The position numbers were made by a program, and so were the translations under genes. From assembly GCA_029959195.1 (NCBI GenBank), contig CP114120.1, positions 2,723,501-2,787,500 of the forward strand: a DNA stretch of 64,000 nt, given 5' to 3'. This DNA comes from Dictyophora rubrovolvata (Eukaryota > Basidiomycota > Agaricomycetes > Phallales > Phallaceae). The notes below the pieces were generated by a model. It was not told the origin of the DNA, searched no databases, and was given only the letters and a program-made list of their open reading frames with translations. Below are positions 14,010-27,143 of this stretch, in pieces. Position 1 is the stretch's first letter. Every line of letters starts with the position of its first letter.

Positions 14010-16709
14010 GATACAAGAGGAAAAGAGGACAGTTCTGAAAGTATAAACAACCTCTTCGTAATTACTTAATATAAAAGACATTGTGTGCAAGAATTCAAAA
14101 CAAAGCGCGATTCAAGGGGGCGCGTTTTGGTTGGCATAAACTTCAGGACCTGTCATGTAATATAGTTACCTGTCTTTCGAAAACCTCTTGTCCGATTGGA
14201 TCTTACTCGTAGGACTAAGGGCTGTTACAGGAGCGTTCAAAAACCAGTTCATCTGGAGAGAATGATAGGGATGGTCGCATTCGGCCTCGACGGGCTAGCC
14301 AAGGACCGGTGCAGCCTGAGGGTAGTGCAGGATAGTCCCTAAGTTGTTAGAAGAAAAAGTAGACCCTGTCACGTAAATTAGTTTAGATCAGTGGAATAAA
14401 CCAATTAATATTGGCAGCAACAAAACGACATCGAGTCTCAAATAAGCTTTTTTTTATATAAGTCTAAGAAGGAAAACAACCAATCATAAATAAGTGTCCC
14501 AGCTGTCGAAACATGCATAGCATAATAACTACTCTTTGCAAACAGCTCTTATCATTTCTGGTTACTTTTCTCGGTACGACAATAATGGTAAGGATGCGTT
14601 ACGTGCATGAGGAGGTATAAGGCTGTCTCGCCTCATCCCGCCCTTAGACGGTATGAAGTGGCCACGGGGCGAAATTTTCCAAAAAGGGAAATCAAACTCT
14701 ATGCAGGGAAATCTTGAAACGACCTTTAATTCGTGAGCCGTTTCGGTTGTATTTGCTTCTCATGAATGATTTTTCGGTGATCGTTTAAGTTCAGTGATGT
14801 TGCTTTGATCCGCAAAAGAGGGGCATTTGTAATGTAAGGGAGCGTCTTCAATGAAGTTCCAGCAAAAGTGAACCAGTTTCCACGTATCACGCAGCCGACT
14901 AAGCGAATTGTTCAAGTTCTTAATAATATAAAATATATGGTGTTTGTATTGTCGTTCAAATTATCGCAAGCTACCGTTGTAGCTTCGAATTATTTTTTTA
15001 AAAGATAATGATATATATACAACTAAATTCTAAAAGCCCTAACCTCTAAATATCACACTAGAAAACGACTTACCCTTGAAGTACCAGGATAAAAAAGCAT
15101 TATATCGAACCAGGACCACATCAAGGAACCTCAGCGGTTATTCCGCTGATCTACCGATATCACACCTATCCTCAACATTTCTTAACGTGGCGAACGCGAC
15201 ACGCCTTACTAGTACTAGTCAGCTATTTGTGGCTTCTTTCCTTTGTCCGCGTCATACCTTGATCTCTAATTCTAACGGAGGCGTTGATAGTCTTCTACGG
15301 AACTTGTGATAACCAATATTTCTTGTACAATTACATTGACGAGCCAGGCTTACCAGGGTCTGTCACAGAATATGCCTGCAATAAAAGTTCTTGATGAATA
15401 TTTGCGGCCGAGGAACAGAATATGATCTATGAATTTATCGGAATATCCAACCCGGAAGCTTCATACCCTAGGTCCTAGAGCGAGCCTATTAAGGTTTCTT
15501 GCGGTCTCGACAGAGTTGTATAAGTATTTAATTTAGATCAGTTGACGCGGGACTCCTGAATCCTGATGATAAAGAGAGACGGGAGACTTTCTAAGGGAAG
15601 GACATAGAAGATAGTGGATAGAAACACTTATTCTTTTGAATGAGATTCTTGATATTCTTGTACAGGGATTACTACATAACAGTGGAAAAGGTTAACGGAG
15701 AAGGATAAAGACTAAGGCTGAAGGGGTTGTGGACCAACCAAAACCAAGGGCTGTCAAACTCCCGACGTGTCAAGCTCCTGAGTCCTGACGATTATCATTA
15801 AAAGATTGGACCTTTTCAAAAAGGCGCGATCTGAGGCCGGGCATAATTCGGACATTTGGGACCAAACCACACCACTTTGAGTGGATGTGAAGGCGGATCC
15901 GGGTTTAAGCTGGAATTGGCAATATGGATCTTTCACAATGACAGCCGAAAATGCATGTTGGGTGTATCTCGACGGCCCGATGTTCTCAGCAAGGGATATG
16001 GTGATCTGAAACGCAACTGGACACTTGAAATAATCTTTCTTCAACTTTTTGAAACACTGGGGGTACGTCATAGATAATACTGACTTAGCCGAAAGTGTCA
16101 TTCCAGATGACTTCTCAGATTCAAAATGCCGTTTTGCTACTGGACGAGGGAGCAGAGAGTTAGGCCTAAGAGCTTGAGCTACCGGGCTTGTTATCCCGGA
16201 GCCGTGCTCTCACGTTGAATACATATAGCAAAATACGAGTGAGAGTCACGACTCGCACGGAGGACGACGATGAGAATTTTGAATTATTATTTTTTTGATA
16301 AAGACGATTCAATAGCATCGAGTCATATATGAACAAGAAATTCGGGAAAATGATGAATGTGCCAAGTCAAACAAATTGTAGCCCTATTCAAGTTGTGACA
16401 TGTTACTCCATGTTTCGCCTCCGAGTCGCAGGACAGCAGACGACGAAACTTACTTAGATTGTGCATACACAAACCACGTGATCGCTGATACAAATTAAAC
16501 TCTGGTTTATGGATCTCATTGATGATGTTACACAGGTATCATCACAGATGAAATAATATTAAGTAGTTACGGTATTATCATCCATTCTCATTATACGTCC
16601 ATGTACGTTAAAGCGCAAATAAAAGACATCTCATATGCATGTCATTAATAATCCATTTTCAACCGATGCAAAAAGAATGCTACAGTGCATAGAATGACGA
16701 ATCAAAGCG
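14010..16709. other. 2.7-kb gene-poor region
   Basis: No exon chain can be built on either strand. The longest frame (minus, 15754-16101) resembles no family known to me and mirrors an equally open plus frame, so it is probably chance. A short motif TTTAGATCAGT occurs near 14383 and again near 15532. A degenerate pair, ACTCCTGAATCCTGA / GCTCCTGAGTCCTGA, occurs near 15551 and 15775. These may be worn repeat-element remains, but no element can be named. Confidence 0.45.
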
Positions 16710-19700
16710 TCATAAATCTAAAGCTCGATTGACGGTATGGACCATATCCATTCCCTTCCGCGCATATACCAACTAATCACATGAAGAAAAAACAAGTTAG
16801 TCTCAGTGAAATGATTCTCATGGAGTAGTCCACTTGCAAGGTACGGGTTCGCAGTTGAACCAGTTGTGTCTGCTAGCACTTCACCCTTCCCAACTTGTGA
16901 TACTTCCGAGTCGTTATATTTGAACCATACCTCAGGATTGTCCGGTAGGTATCGCGAATAAAAGAAATAATGTCCCCATGAAGGAGAGGAACCCCGATGG
17001 ACAAAGACGGATGTCAACTCATATTCGGCTTGTGTTTCGTCCTTCCATATAGCTTCTAAGCTTTCTTTAAGCAGCGCGGCTCTAGCCCGTAAGTCTACCA
17101 GTTCCTGTTTGAGCAGTCCATTTTCTGATTGCAGATGACCTATAAACCCTTCGTCAACTTGAGGGAGTTCGATAGCGTCTTGACTTGTTAAAAACTCTGT
17201 GGCTAAACGTAGGTTGTCTGTGAATGGTCCCTGAAAGAGCAAAACAAAATTAGGACGGATGGAGAAACAAGCATACAGAGTGTGTACCTTATCGCGCGTT
17301 AAAGCGTGAATCCGATCACGGCATGCCTGCAACTCTGTTTGAATGTCTCTAGATTGCCTCCGTTTCCCCGGGTCCGCATTGTCCAAGAAACGATCAACAT
17401 ATAGAGTCGGACCGAACCGAACATAGGCATGGGATTTATACGGCTGAAGCGTTTCTCGGTTAAATTGCACTCGCTATGCATGGTTTAGTTTGCATTATCA
17501 GAAGCGAATGAGAGCTTTTCATCTTTCACTGACCTGCAGTTGTATCTGAAGAATGGGTGGCAAATCCACCAATGATACTTCCATCTTAGCTCTTTTGCCT
17601 TGAAACTCAATGGTGTCGTCGAAATAGGCGCTGAGGCCATCATATAAGTCGAAGCCTTCGTCGGACACGTTGACCGGTAGGTGAGAAAACACGTCTTCTT
17701 TCTCATGCATAGTTGGCTGACTACCATCGCACATAGGTATATGGAAAACTCGTTGTCGAATAGTTCCGTAAAATAGTCTGAAAACATGCTATATCACCAA
17801 AGCAAAACCCTTCGCCAAAGAAACCACATACCTTTTTACAACACTAGCTTTGTCCTTATCGGTCGAGTCCACATCATCAAACCGAAGTAAAGCAGTCTCA
17901 ATCTGAAACAAGCAGTTGTCCATACATTCGGCCACATCGTGTTGCTTTCCTAACATAACGGGCCAGTCAGTTCCAGGTGCGCACTTGGCAAGGGCACGCA
18001 AAGTTACTACGTACCAAACATCATAACTGACTCGGGATCGACTTCAGTTTTCCTTCGCGGTGGTAAAGGTGGTGGCTTGTTCTCTTTATCTGAATTGACG
18101 ACAACAACGGCATCCGTCATCTCCACATCTTCCGGTTCATTGATGACAATACTGCTACTTCCACTGGATTGTTTCGTGACTAGAACAAATTCGTCATGGT
18201 CGAACTCGTTTTGGTCCAGGCCGCCTTGCTGGGTTAACTGCGGATGACGTTGTCGCTTGCCCAAGACTGACGGTGATGTTGGAAGTGTAGTAGTCGGGGA
18301 AGTCGATATCGATGGCCCGTACACCGGACCTGTGATCGCTGGTTCATCGACCAGCGTTGCATCAGTGCTTGCCGAAGAATCAGTAGCAACGTCATTACGG
18401 CCTTGTTCATCCTCCTCTTCGTCTTTAGATGTCACCAATGCGAGCTTTGCCAGCTCAAGTTCCGGCGTGACAGCAGGTTGTCCAGAGCATTCCAGCTCCC
18501 AAAAGAGATTAGCCAGTGCCGCAACGACTAAGGAAAAAAGAAGTTGGTAGAATTGAAAGTTTGAATGACAAACTTACACTTTCTAGAACGTACTATCTCC
18601 TTTCGCGTAACCAGTCTACCACCAACCCGATGCCTCTTCAGGTCGTCATCACTAAGCTTGGTATCGTTGATTACGTTAGAGAGTGTTAACGCTTGTCTCA
18701 AGTCTTTGATGGTATAAAAATACTACATGAGGATATTAGAAAAAACCTCGGAGGAATGCAGCCTATAACGAACCTGAAGCAGTGAATTCAGGTAGCACGT
18801 GTTGCCTAACTGATTCAACCCACGAGGCCATTCGGGATGGAAGGCTTGTCTAGCATCGCCAGCTGCACAAGCATTGAGGGAAAAGTCAACATTTGAAAAT
18901 TAAATGGTCGCACGATCATCACCAGTCTCCGCTACTATCCGCAGTCGTTCGCTATCCCGATGCTTAGCGATGACGCTTAAGGCAGCTTGCATCCGTTGAG
19001 AACTGGCAGGCTGATCAACAATCTAAAAAGTACGCTTTGTATTCAATCCTGAACAAACCAAAGAAAAAAGAGCCGCAGTTAGGCACCAACCCGGAGTTTA
19101 TAAATCGTGACTAGCATCTCATCATCCACCTCAGAAGGAACTTCCAACGTGCCATAGGCTTTCTCGGGGGTCAATTCTGCATTACTTTCCAAAGCCTTTT
19201 GCTTGAGAAACGTGCTCGAGCGAGACTCAGCGATAATATGTAATGCTCGCGTCAAAGCCTTTCGAAGGCCTGCACCACCGTCTGGCTCTTTCCAAGCCTG
19301 AGTCATCAGATGTTCCCATGCCTGCAGTACAAATTCGTCTTCAGATTCTTTGAGATCAATCTTTAAAGCATTCGTGCGGCCAAATCCTAGTGCTCCAGCG
19401 GCCTGTATCAGGTCGCTCGGTACCCAACGACCGCGATCTTGTTCACCCGTATAGAGGGCTTCAAGCTCGATCGATGGGGGGTTGGCGGCAATCCGAAGTG
19501 AACCGATCAGCTCGCTGAGTGCATTGAAGTATTCGCTAGTTCGGGAATAATCGCATCGACATTGGGCCCTATAAGCAAATTCGAGCAGTTCTATTACAGC
19601 AAAGTCAGAGAGTGATGACGCCAACGTTTCAGGACCAACCCGGAGAATATGCTCGTGGAGTAAAACCTAGCAACTCCACAGCATCCAAAGGATACTCTAG

Positions 19701-21558
19701 CTCTATTCCATGCCCTGGTAAAGGATTTCTATCGACTGTTTCATATTAGGCATGAAAGTCAGTTGCTTCTCATAATCATTCTGAGCTCTGTTGATAATCA
19801 ACCCACTTTGTGAATGATGAGCTCCGATTTCCATCTGATACTTCTCTCTCATGTTTTCTAATGATACCCAACTTCCGTTCGAAAATAGTTTGGATGGTGC
19901 TATTGTCAAAAGACGTTATAAGCTTCTGGAAGTTAAGTGGGACTTGAGCGACGTACGGAATCTTTTCTTATAATCGTACAACCACGCTGCTAACTCTAGC
20001 CAGGCTCTCAAAAGTTGACGTCGCTGCTTATTAGTTTTGACTATCGGCGGCGCTAATGTAGCATTTGGGGAGTGCCCGACAGGCAAAGGATCCGGATTAG
20101 ATAACTGAAAGCCTAGGATTTCAAAGATCTTCATTCTATGGAGTCAAAAAGAATGCTATCAAAATGCTATCAACAGACGGGAAAAGATCTTACGCGTGAG
20201 ATGATAAACCGATATGCTTAACGAACGCTTTGCCTGGAAGAAGGGGCACAGCCCGTGTTTCGCCTTTCCATATGAAATTTTCCATTAATCTGCGAGGTGT
20301 ACCATTAGTGTTTGGTCAGCTTGAATTGAATTCGAAACAAAAACATCTACTTCAGTATGGTATCGCAGGCTTGAATGACAGCCTCTGACCCTGTTTGACC
20401 AAGCAGCGGATGCTCCGATCGTTCACGTACAAGAGCATTAAGTTGGTCGGCGAAAAGTACACCAGGTATAAGGCCAGAACATAGAACGTAAATAGAGCAC
20501 TGACAGCAGACGTAGAGGTCAAGCAATATTTCTGAGGATACGTGTTGGGTCGGCTCCGTCTCGGCTTCATCAACAGAATCGCTTGAAGGAGTTGCATCTG
20601 CCTTGGGGAATGGTGGATCTAGTGAACGAGAAGAAACAGCGGCTGGGTAAAAGTGGTAATGATGGGTAAAATCACGAGGATAACTTGCTCCGTTATGAGA
20701 ACCGCAAGCTAAGGATGACGACCGTTTTGCGGGATCTGGAAAAACCAGGTTGGGGTGACGTTCTTGATATCCTCCAACAAGCGGAGGTAACTTGGCTGAG
20801 GACCGGGTCAAGAGAAGAATCCAGCCGTTCTCCTTCCGACAGTATAATGCGCGTGGATGCGGAACTGATTCGTATACTTCTTCTCTTGTCGGTGGAGTAA
20901 AAGTTAATGAGGAAGTTGAAACGGACTGTTGCTGACGTTCCGGTGGTGTCACGGTGACATGATATAGGGAATGATCTGAATCGTGTAGCCTTTCAGCTAA
21001 GAGAGTCGGAAGGACACCAGATCCTGGACGAGACGATCCAGCTGCATACTCTAGATTCCACCAGTTTGCTTCTTCTCTTAAATCTCTCCCACTAATTGGA
21101 ACATTGTTGTTGTCCGCTCCCCATACTTCCGTGGTTATCTGTCCCGGCTCGCCCCAAGAACGAATAGTGTGAGACGTTGGTGAACGACCACGGTCCCAAA
21201 CTGGATCGCCCGATATAGATGATAGGCCCTTACCGTTACCATGGATTTCTACTACCTCCTTGATATAATCCGAAGGGACCCAAGAGGGGTCAGGTTTGGG
21301 AAACTCTGCGGAGGTTGTAGTCCAGGCTTCATAGGGTGGTGGCGATTGCTGCACAGTATGAACAGGAGAAGGGTCATAGTGAAATGTGGTATATGAGGAT
21401 CCCGGTTTTAGATCTGGTCGAGCTTGATTCTGTACATCATGACGTGCAGTGGTAAGAGGCACCGTAGCGGCTTTGGACTTTAAAGAGTCAGGCGAGGGTG
21501 AAGATATAGGAATGGGTAATGGTCTATTTCGAATTCCTTGTTCCTTGTCGTTCTCCAT
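16710..21558 (-). CDS. UBP2: Ubp2-type ubiquitin carboxyl-terminal hydrolase
   Basis: Large cysteine deubiquitinase resembling yeast Ubp2, which trims K63 chains with the Rsp5 ligase. The ATG at 21558 starts a long Pro/Ser-rich, probably disordered N-terminal region. The conserved block LYVCCQCSIYVLCSG..IPG follows, then helical repeats (about 20134-19079) that would fit the UCH-associated RPT repeats. The catalytic Cys box is PRGLNQLGNTCYLNSLLQYF (about 18830-18740). Next come an acidic insert, QHDVAECMDNCLFQIETAL, and VSLVDLPPILQIQLQ. The His box is SSPSWGHYFFYSRYLPDNP followed by WFKYNDSEVSQVGKGEVLAD and TTGSTANPYLLVYARKG, so the catalytic triad is present. The last exon is 16772-16710. 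The intron before it has a GC donor (GCAAGT at 16837-16832). Assignment to Ubp2 rather than another USP rests on the N-terminal block. Confidence 0.88.
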
Positions 21559-23199
21559 GAATTGTTAAGTCTCGAGTGTTAATTGGTATATAAGATTATT
21601 TTGAACCAGCTTTGGAGCTTATGAACTTATACACGTTATTACGGTAAGGGGGATGCGTTGATTTGATCGACAACTAAATAGATTCAATGATGGTGATGAA
21701 AAAATAACAATTACTAGCTCGTACACCCACGATGTTTTTTTTGTTTGTCGAGCTTACCTGGCGTATACGCTCAAGTGGTAAGTTGTCGGAAGCAAAAAGG
21801 GCTTTCGCGGTCGCTGAGTTCGAATGTACACGTCACATTGCGCTTTTGCACAGTGCAGCTGAGTGCACACGCGTCGCGACCCGCACGCATCTTGCTATCA
21901 CGCCCCACCCTGTTACTTTCACTTGATTCAGCTTTAATTCAGTTTTAGATTTTTACTGCTGTCTAATTCTAAGCGAGGAATATGCGGAATATTGTGGTTT
22001 GAGTAGTTAGAGGTTTAGCTGGATAGTGATGAAATTAGGTGCAAGCCATACTCACCAGTGCAATGGTGCCACCTGAACGGTCTGGGTTCAATTCCTAGCC
22101 AGTCCACGACAAATCGCAGGGTTTCAAAGCCTCAGTGAGTGGAATGCCGCCGTCACTAGGATAACTATCCGAACATTGTACGATATCCCAACTTCATACT
22201 CTGACCTCTCAAGGCTCTCAGGCACCACGAACTTAAAACTACCTTGAGGTGATACTCTGGGGTCATCGCTGGTGACAAAAAGTGATCTTGTGTCTCTATT
22301 TCGGTCGTATCTGTTAAATTTTCTCATCATTGTCATAACTAGTCTAGTTCTTTTCCGCTCTCCAGGCTGGGCGGGTTTTCCGTTACGATTTCCATACCGG
22401 TAGTACTAATTACGCGATCCAAACGTATACGTTTATCTGACTCATTTTCATATGGCTTCCCTGGAATTTGTTACAACTGAATGTTTGCTCTATGCATCGT
22501 CGATATGATTGAACATGACTAGTTGACTAGGCTAAATAATTAGAGCCGTCTTCCTTCAATAAATGCGAAATTTGTGTTTTCCCGAGCATGCATCAGGATT
22601 GGACCCTTTTTTTCCACCTGCTAAAGGGCGTTTATCACTACTTACGACGTCAGTTGCGGCTCCATTTTCCCGAATTGCGAAACCTCTGATTTGGAACGCA
22701 TTCCCGCATCATTTCTAGAATCTCGTAGAAAACATCACAATCATAACGGATGTTCGAGTACGTGCGTGTAGTGGCTCATGAACCAGCGTGATGAGTGCAT
22801 AACCTTGTTTATTTATTTATTCGTTTTTATGCGTTTTCTTGCCGAGTAGCTACTAGTAGAGTGGGGCCAATTGGTCCTTCCCTTAATTTAGCTTGTTACA
22901 TAATCACACATATCGATCTCTTTAACTTCAAGACGCCTTTTTTTCTTTCCACCACAACCTTCTTCCTGGTTTTTCAATTCTGTAATCGTGTTATCCTCAT
23001 TCTAAGTTTGTGTGGCTCTTTCAACTGGGGTCTGTTTTCAGGCTTACTCTATTTAACAGGTCCAACAAAAAAGGTGTCAATCACATCTCTGCTAGAACTC
23101 TCCAGCCCTTCCGCTCCACTCACATCTCGACGAGCCCTTTTTATTCATAGACGAGTTCCTATCCTGTAACCCTGTCTGCCTAGTCAGTCACCTCCTACC
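21559..23199. other. Divergent intergenic region between UBP2-like gene and HOG1
   Basis: About 1.6 kb. The HOG1 side (22900-23190) is pyrimidine-rich, as expected for a leader. At 22055-22110 there is an isolated tRNA-like T-arm/B-box (GGTTCAATTCC), but no matching acceptor strand or anticodon arm. No protein gene is seen. Confidence 0.5.
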
Positions 23200-25038
23200 A
23201 TGTCTTTTGTCAAACTCAGCATATTTGGCACTTCATTCGAGGTCTGTCTCAGTGTGGGTGTAGCTGCCTGTCTAATCTGAAAATGACAGGTTACTACTCG
23301 ATATGTCGATCTCCAGCCCGTAGGAATGGGTATGTGCTTTGTTTCCGCCGTCTCAATTATGATGCCGAACATTTGTCTTCTCATAGGTGCCTTCGGTCTT
23401 GTTTGGTATCATCCTCATCATCCACTTTGTGCACTCTTACGAGCCCTTTGAGTTCTTAGTTCGGCCAAGGATCAGTTAACAGGTGCTTCTGTGGCGATAA
23501 AGAAGATCATGAAGCCCTTTTCAACCCCCGTTCTTAGCAAACGAACGTATAGGGAGCTGAAGCTTCTGAAACATATCACACACGAGAACGTAAGTCAACA
23601 TTCCGAGCGCGAGTGTCTTTTGCGACCTAGATTTTCCAGATAATAAGTCTCAGCGATGTATTTATATCACCTCTCGAAGATATGTACGTTTATTTGGATT
23701 AGTCCGCTCGCTCTTGGTCTAACGAAGAGTTTTAGTTACTTTGTCACGGAACTTTTGGGTACCGATTTACATCGTCTCCTAACATCCCGTCCCCTTGAGA
23801 AGCAATTTATACAATACTTTCTCTATCAAATTCTTGTATGGAATCCTACCTAGATTATCGATTGAAGCTGAACGTCATACCTTGTAGCGCGGTTTGAAAT
23901 ATGTACATTCAGCAGGCGTTGTCCACCGAGATTTGGTAAGCCCTTAGAAATGCTTCCGACCACAGTTATCTTACTGTCGTCTAGAAACCAAGCAACATCC
24001 TCGTGAACGAAAACTGCGACCTCAAGGTATTGCTTCCGCTCTATGACGACGACCGAAATGGTGCTTATCCAAAACGAGATTTGTGATTTTGGTCTAGCTC
24101 GAATTCAAGATCCCCAGATGACTGGCTACGTTTCTACAAGATACTACCGTGCACCAGAAATTATGCTCACATGGCAAAAGTATGACGTTGCAGGTAATTT
24201 ACTCTTGTTCGTATCAAAAGATTGTCTTTATTATTAACGATTCATTATTATCTTGACAGTGGATATGTGGAGCACCGGATGTATTTTTGCAGAGATGTTA
24301 GAGGGTAAACCACTATTTCCTGGCAAAGATCGTGAGTATTTGTTCACGTCATTACACTTGATTTTCAAATATTGTTGATCTCAGACGTCCATCAATTCTC
24401 GATTATAACGGAATTATTGGGTACCCCACCTGATGACGTCATACAGACCATCTGCAGTGAAAATGTACGTCATTTCCCCTTAATTGGGCTTCGAACAAAG
24501 ATCTCTTATTCTTCGTTTTTTTTTTATAGACGTTACGGTTCGTGCAGAGCCTGCCGAAGCGCGAACGCGTCCCATTCAACCAGAAATTACGGTGCACAGA
24601 CGAGCCCGGTACGCATCATCAGCTTTCTTTTGATAAGTGTCGTGGCATTGATTTGTTGTTTAGCCTTGGCTTTATTAGAGAAGATGTTGGTGTTTGATCC
24701 ACGAAAGCGAATAAACGCGGCTGACGCACTCGCTGATGCCTATGTCGCACCTTACCATGATCCGACCGACGAACCTGTTGCCAGAGAAGCATTTGATTGG
24801 AGTTTCAATGATGCTGAGTTGCCCGTAGACTCGTGGAAGGTCATGATGTATTCCGAAATCTTGGGTACGCATCTTGTACAAACGAATAACTATGGTTTCA
24901 CTGAGCAACCCGGTTGTACATGATTTTCTAGACTTCCATCAAGTTGGAGACACGGTACCAGACCCTACTATAATCCCCGAAGGCGCTTTAGCGGGTCCAG
25001 ACAAAAGAGATGATGACCATGTTCTTGTCGAGCATTAA
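23200..25038 (+). CDS. HOG1: HOG1 stress-activated MAP kinase (TGY type)
   Basis: MAPK of the high-osmolarity/p38 branch, acting in cytoplasm and nucleus downstream of a Pbs2-type MAPKK. The first exon 23200-23241 encodes [14 protein letters not shown]. Next come 23290-23329 ([13 protein letters not shown]) and a 19-nt micro-exon at 23387-23405 that completes the Gly-rich loop (GAFGLVC). [16 protein letters not shown] supplies the ATP-binding Lys, followed by [44 protein letters not shown] (catalytic loop), [11 protein letters not shown], the dual-phosphorylation motif TGY, then [20 protein letters not shown] and [44 protein letters not shown] and SEIL are typical of the Hog1/Sty1 common-docking region. 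All functional residues checked are present. The stop is at 25036-25038. There are about nine or ten exons. Confidence 0.95.
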
Positions 25039-25587
25039 ATTTACCCGAGACGTATCCTTTTGATTCCATTTTTTTACGGTGCCTATAATTAGCCGGTATA
25101 TTTGATGATTTACGAAACTCAACGATAATCTCAGTGTGGCCAGCGCCCGAGGATCCCTACTTTATATTCACGGCTTTGCTCCTCTAAGCTCAGTTCTCTT
25201 GTCATAGCCTTCTTTATATGTCGATTTAGTTTTCGTTCCTTCATTCTTTATGCCTGTGGGGTTGTCATTTTTTACTTTCTTTTCTGGTATTCGGATATCT
25301 GCTTTCTTTTCTCAGTCGGGTTAGGTTCAAAGAGTTTTTCGTTCAATCTTTCTTCTCTCGTCTTTTCTCCCCTCTCATTACATCCGTTAATTTCGCATTC
25401 CCTATGGCAGTCCCATGTTGAACAATCTTTCTGTTGTATGAGTGTGCGCTTTCCTCCGGCTCCCCTTTGTTTTAAACTGCGTTCCACCGCATGTTAATGT
25501 ATCCAATGGTTCTCGTATCATACACGACAATATGTAGTTCACAGAATACACGATGTTGTGAACATTCTTTTAGCGTACATGTTTAGA
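25039..25587. other. 3' flank between convergent HOG1 and hydrophobin-like gene
   Basis: T-rich on the plus strand (25200-25400), as expected for 3' untranslated sequence. No gene is seen. Confidence 0.5.
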
Positions 25588-26220
25588 CTATACGCGCTCT
25601 CTTTTTTGTTCAGGGAAATGGATAATAGATGCAACATCCAGAAATCTAGCGAGCGTAAGCGTCGTTTCACGGAAAGCAGGACTTTTGGCGGTGCATACTG
25701 GAACACTATCCAGGTTATTCTGCTCACAGCAAACAACTTCATCGTCGCTGATATATGTAGTTACGCCAAGTTATGTGACAAAGGCGTAATATACCACGCA
25801 CCAATCGCTGGGATCTGTAATAGAATTGCATTCCAGACTACAATAAAAACGAGGTAGAATGTTTTACATAAAATCAAGAGAAGGGAAAATACGGACCTTA
25901 TTAGGGTATTCATAGAGCTTGCGTCTAGAGTATAGCCTATATCGTTAAGGATCTCCGTCGCCGTGGAGCTCATGGCTGGGAGCACGCCTTGAGTGGAGCA
26001 ACAGAATAAATCATTAGCAGGACATTGCCCGTTAGGTGGACTAGTTCACCAAAACGAAAACGGGACGCAAATAAACGATCAATAAGGAAAAGGGATATTG
26101 TTACTTACAAAGTGGGTGTGCTAGAACAGGGAGCCGAGTTAGGCGTGCATTCGAGCACAGTCGCGTAGCACTTAGGAAAGCTAGAATAAGGACACTCAAC
26201 CGGAGATACTTCACAAGCAT
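25588..26220 (-). CDS. Hydrophobin-like small secreted cysteine-rich protein
   Basis: Assembled from four exons (26220-26105, 26040-25897, 25837-25802, 25747-25588). The ATG at 26220 opens a clear signal peptide, MLVKYLRLSVLILAFLSAT. The mature part has QCPANDLFCC, about 36 residues (STQGVLPAMSSTATEIL...), LECNSITDPSDC, DDEVVCC and EQNNLDSVPVC. The spacing is C-x6-CC ... C-x8-C-x5-CC-x10-C, the eight-cysteine class I hydrophobin pattern. Hydrophobins coat aerial hyphae and fruit bodies as amphipathic films. Oddities: an extra Cys or two before the pattern, and a tail of about 36 residues after the last Cys, where most hydrophobins end within about 13. The first donor is GTAACA, next to a better-looking GTAAGT that would break the frame. 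It may be a divergent or decaying family member. Confidence 0.72.
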
Positions 26221-27143
26221 TCTTGTTTACAGAGATTACAGTTCGTATCACCCTTTTCTTATAATAACAGCCCTCGTTCCTTGAATTGTCATTCAAGGGG
26301 CTCAGATCCAGGAACCGTCAATCTTGAGCTCAATGAGGGACACATTTTCGTTTGTCACCTGAAGTACATAGGCGATATGAGAATTATAACATGCCTGACA
26401 AAATATTGAGTGAAACATCAACCATGATATTGGTCTGGAAAATTCCTGTCAGACTTCGTATAGCTGCTATTCGGATTCAAGCTAAGTTCGCGTTTCTTCC
26501 TGCCATATGATTATATATGACGACCTGGCCGCTTCTCGATAGAATATGCACATGACGCAGGAACATGTATCCGTCCACGGGAAACGGGGAAAGACAATTG
26601 AGTGGCACGAATGACGCTCAGCCTACGAGGCTGTTGTTCAAGCATAGCGAATTGGTATACTGAGAAGGCATACAATATGTCCTGTTTGAAACGTATCAAG
26701 TAAGAGTTAATTAAACATTTGAAATACAAGTATCATTCTTCTCCTTGATTAGTATGTGAAACGTTCGACATACTAGTAGATTACTACAATTGGAAACACT
26801 CCCGTGTGATTGAGGGGGGGTATTGTAAGAATAAGCAGGGTTAAATGATCACCAGAAAGAGAAGAGCCGAAAGAGGAAAGGAAAAAAGAGGGGAGACCCG
26901 CTTTCCGTCGTTAGAAATGATGAATGAGTGCTGAGTGATTAAATTGAATGCCTTGTGAATCGTGGGATTGCTTGAATAGCTGAAAGTGTGCAGGACATGA
27001 TTGGGGAGAAACACTAAACTTTGACGGATTTTAAATTTAAATTTGAAGTGTATTAGTAAGAATTGCAAGTACCATGTCATCGCTCCCAGTGTCCACCATA
27101 CACACACCAATCTTGAGAGGAAGATGGATTTAACGCATTTTGA
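26221..27143. other. Intergenic, no gene seen
   Basis: Upstream of the hydrophobin-like gene and downstream of DPH4. Only short frames without motifs are present. An oligo-G tract lies near 26813-26820. Confidence 0.5.

Noticed and set aside
14010-15800. Possible LTR remnant (repeated TTTAGATCAGT and CTCCTGARTCCTGA words)
   Set aside because: The words are too short and too diverged. No TG...CA termini, primer-binding site or polyprotein remains were found.
15754-16101. 115-codon minus-strand open frame
   Set aside because: An equally open plus-strand frame overlaps it. No motif, signal or splice context is present.
22055-22110. tRNA-like T-arm (GGTTCAATTCC) with possible A-box
   Set aside because: No complementary acceptor strand, and the spacing leaves no room for an anticodon arm. 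At most a tRNA scrap.
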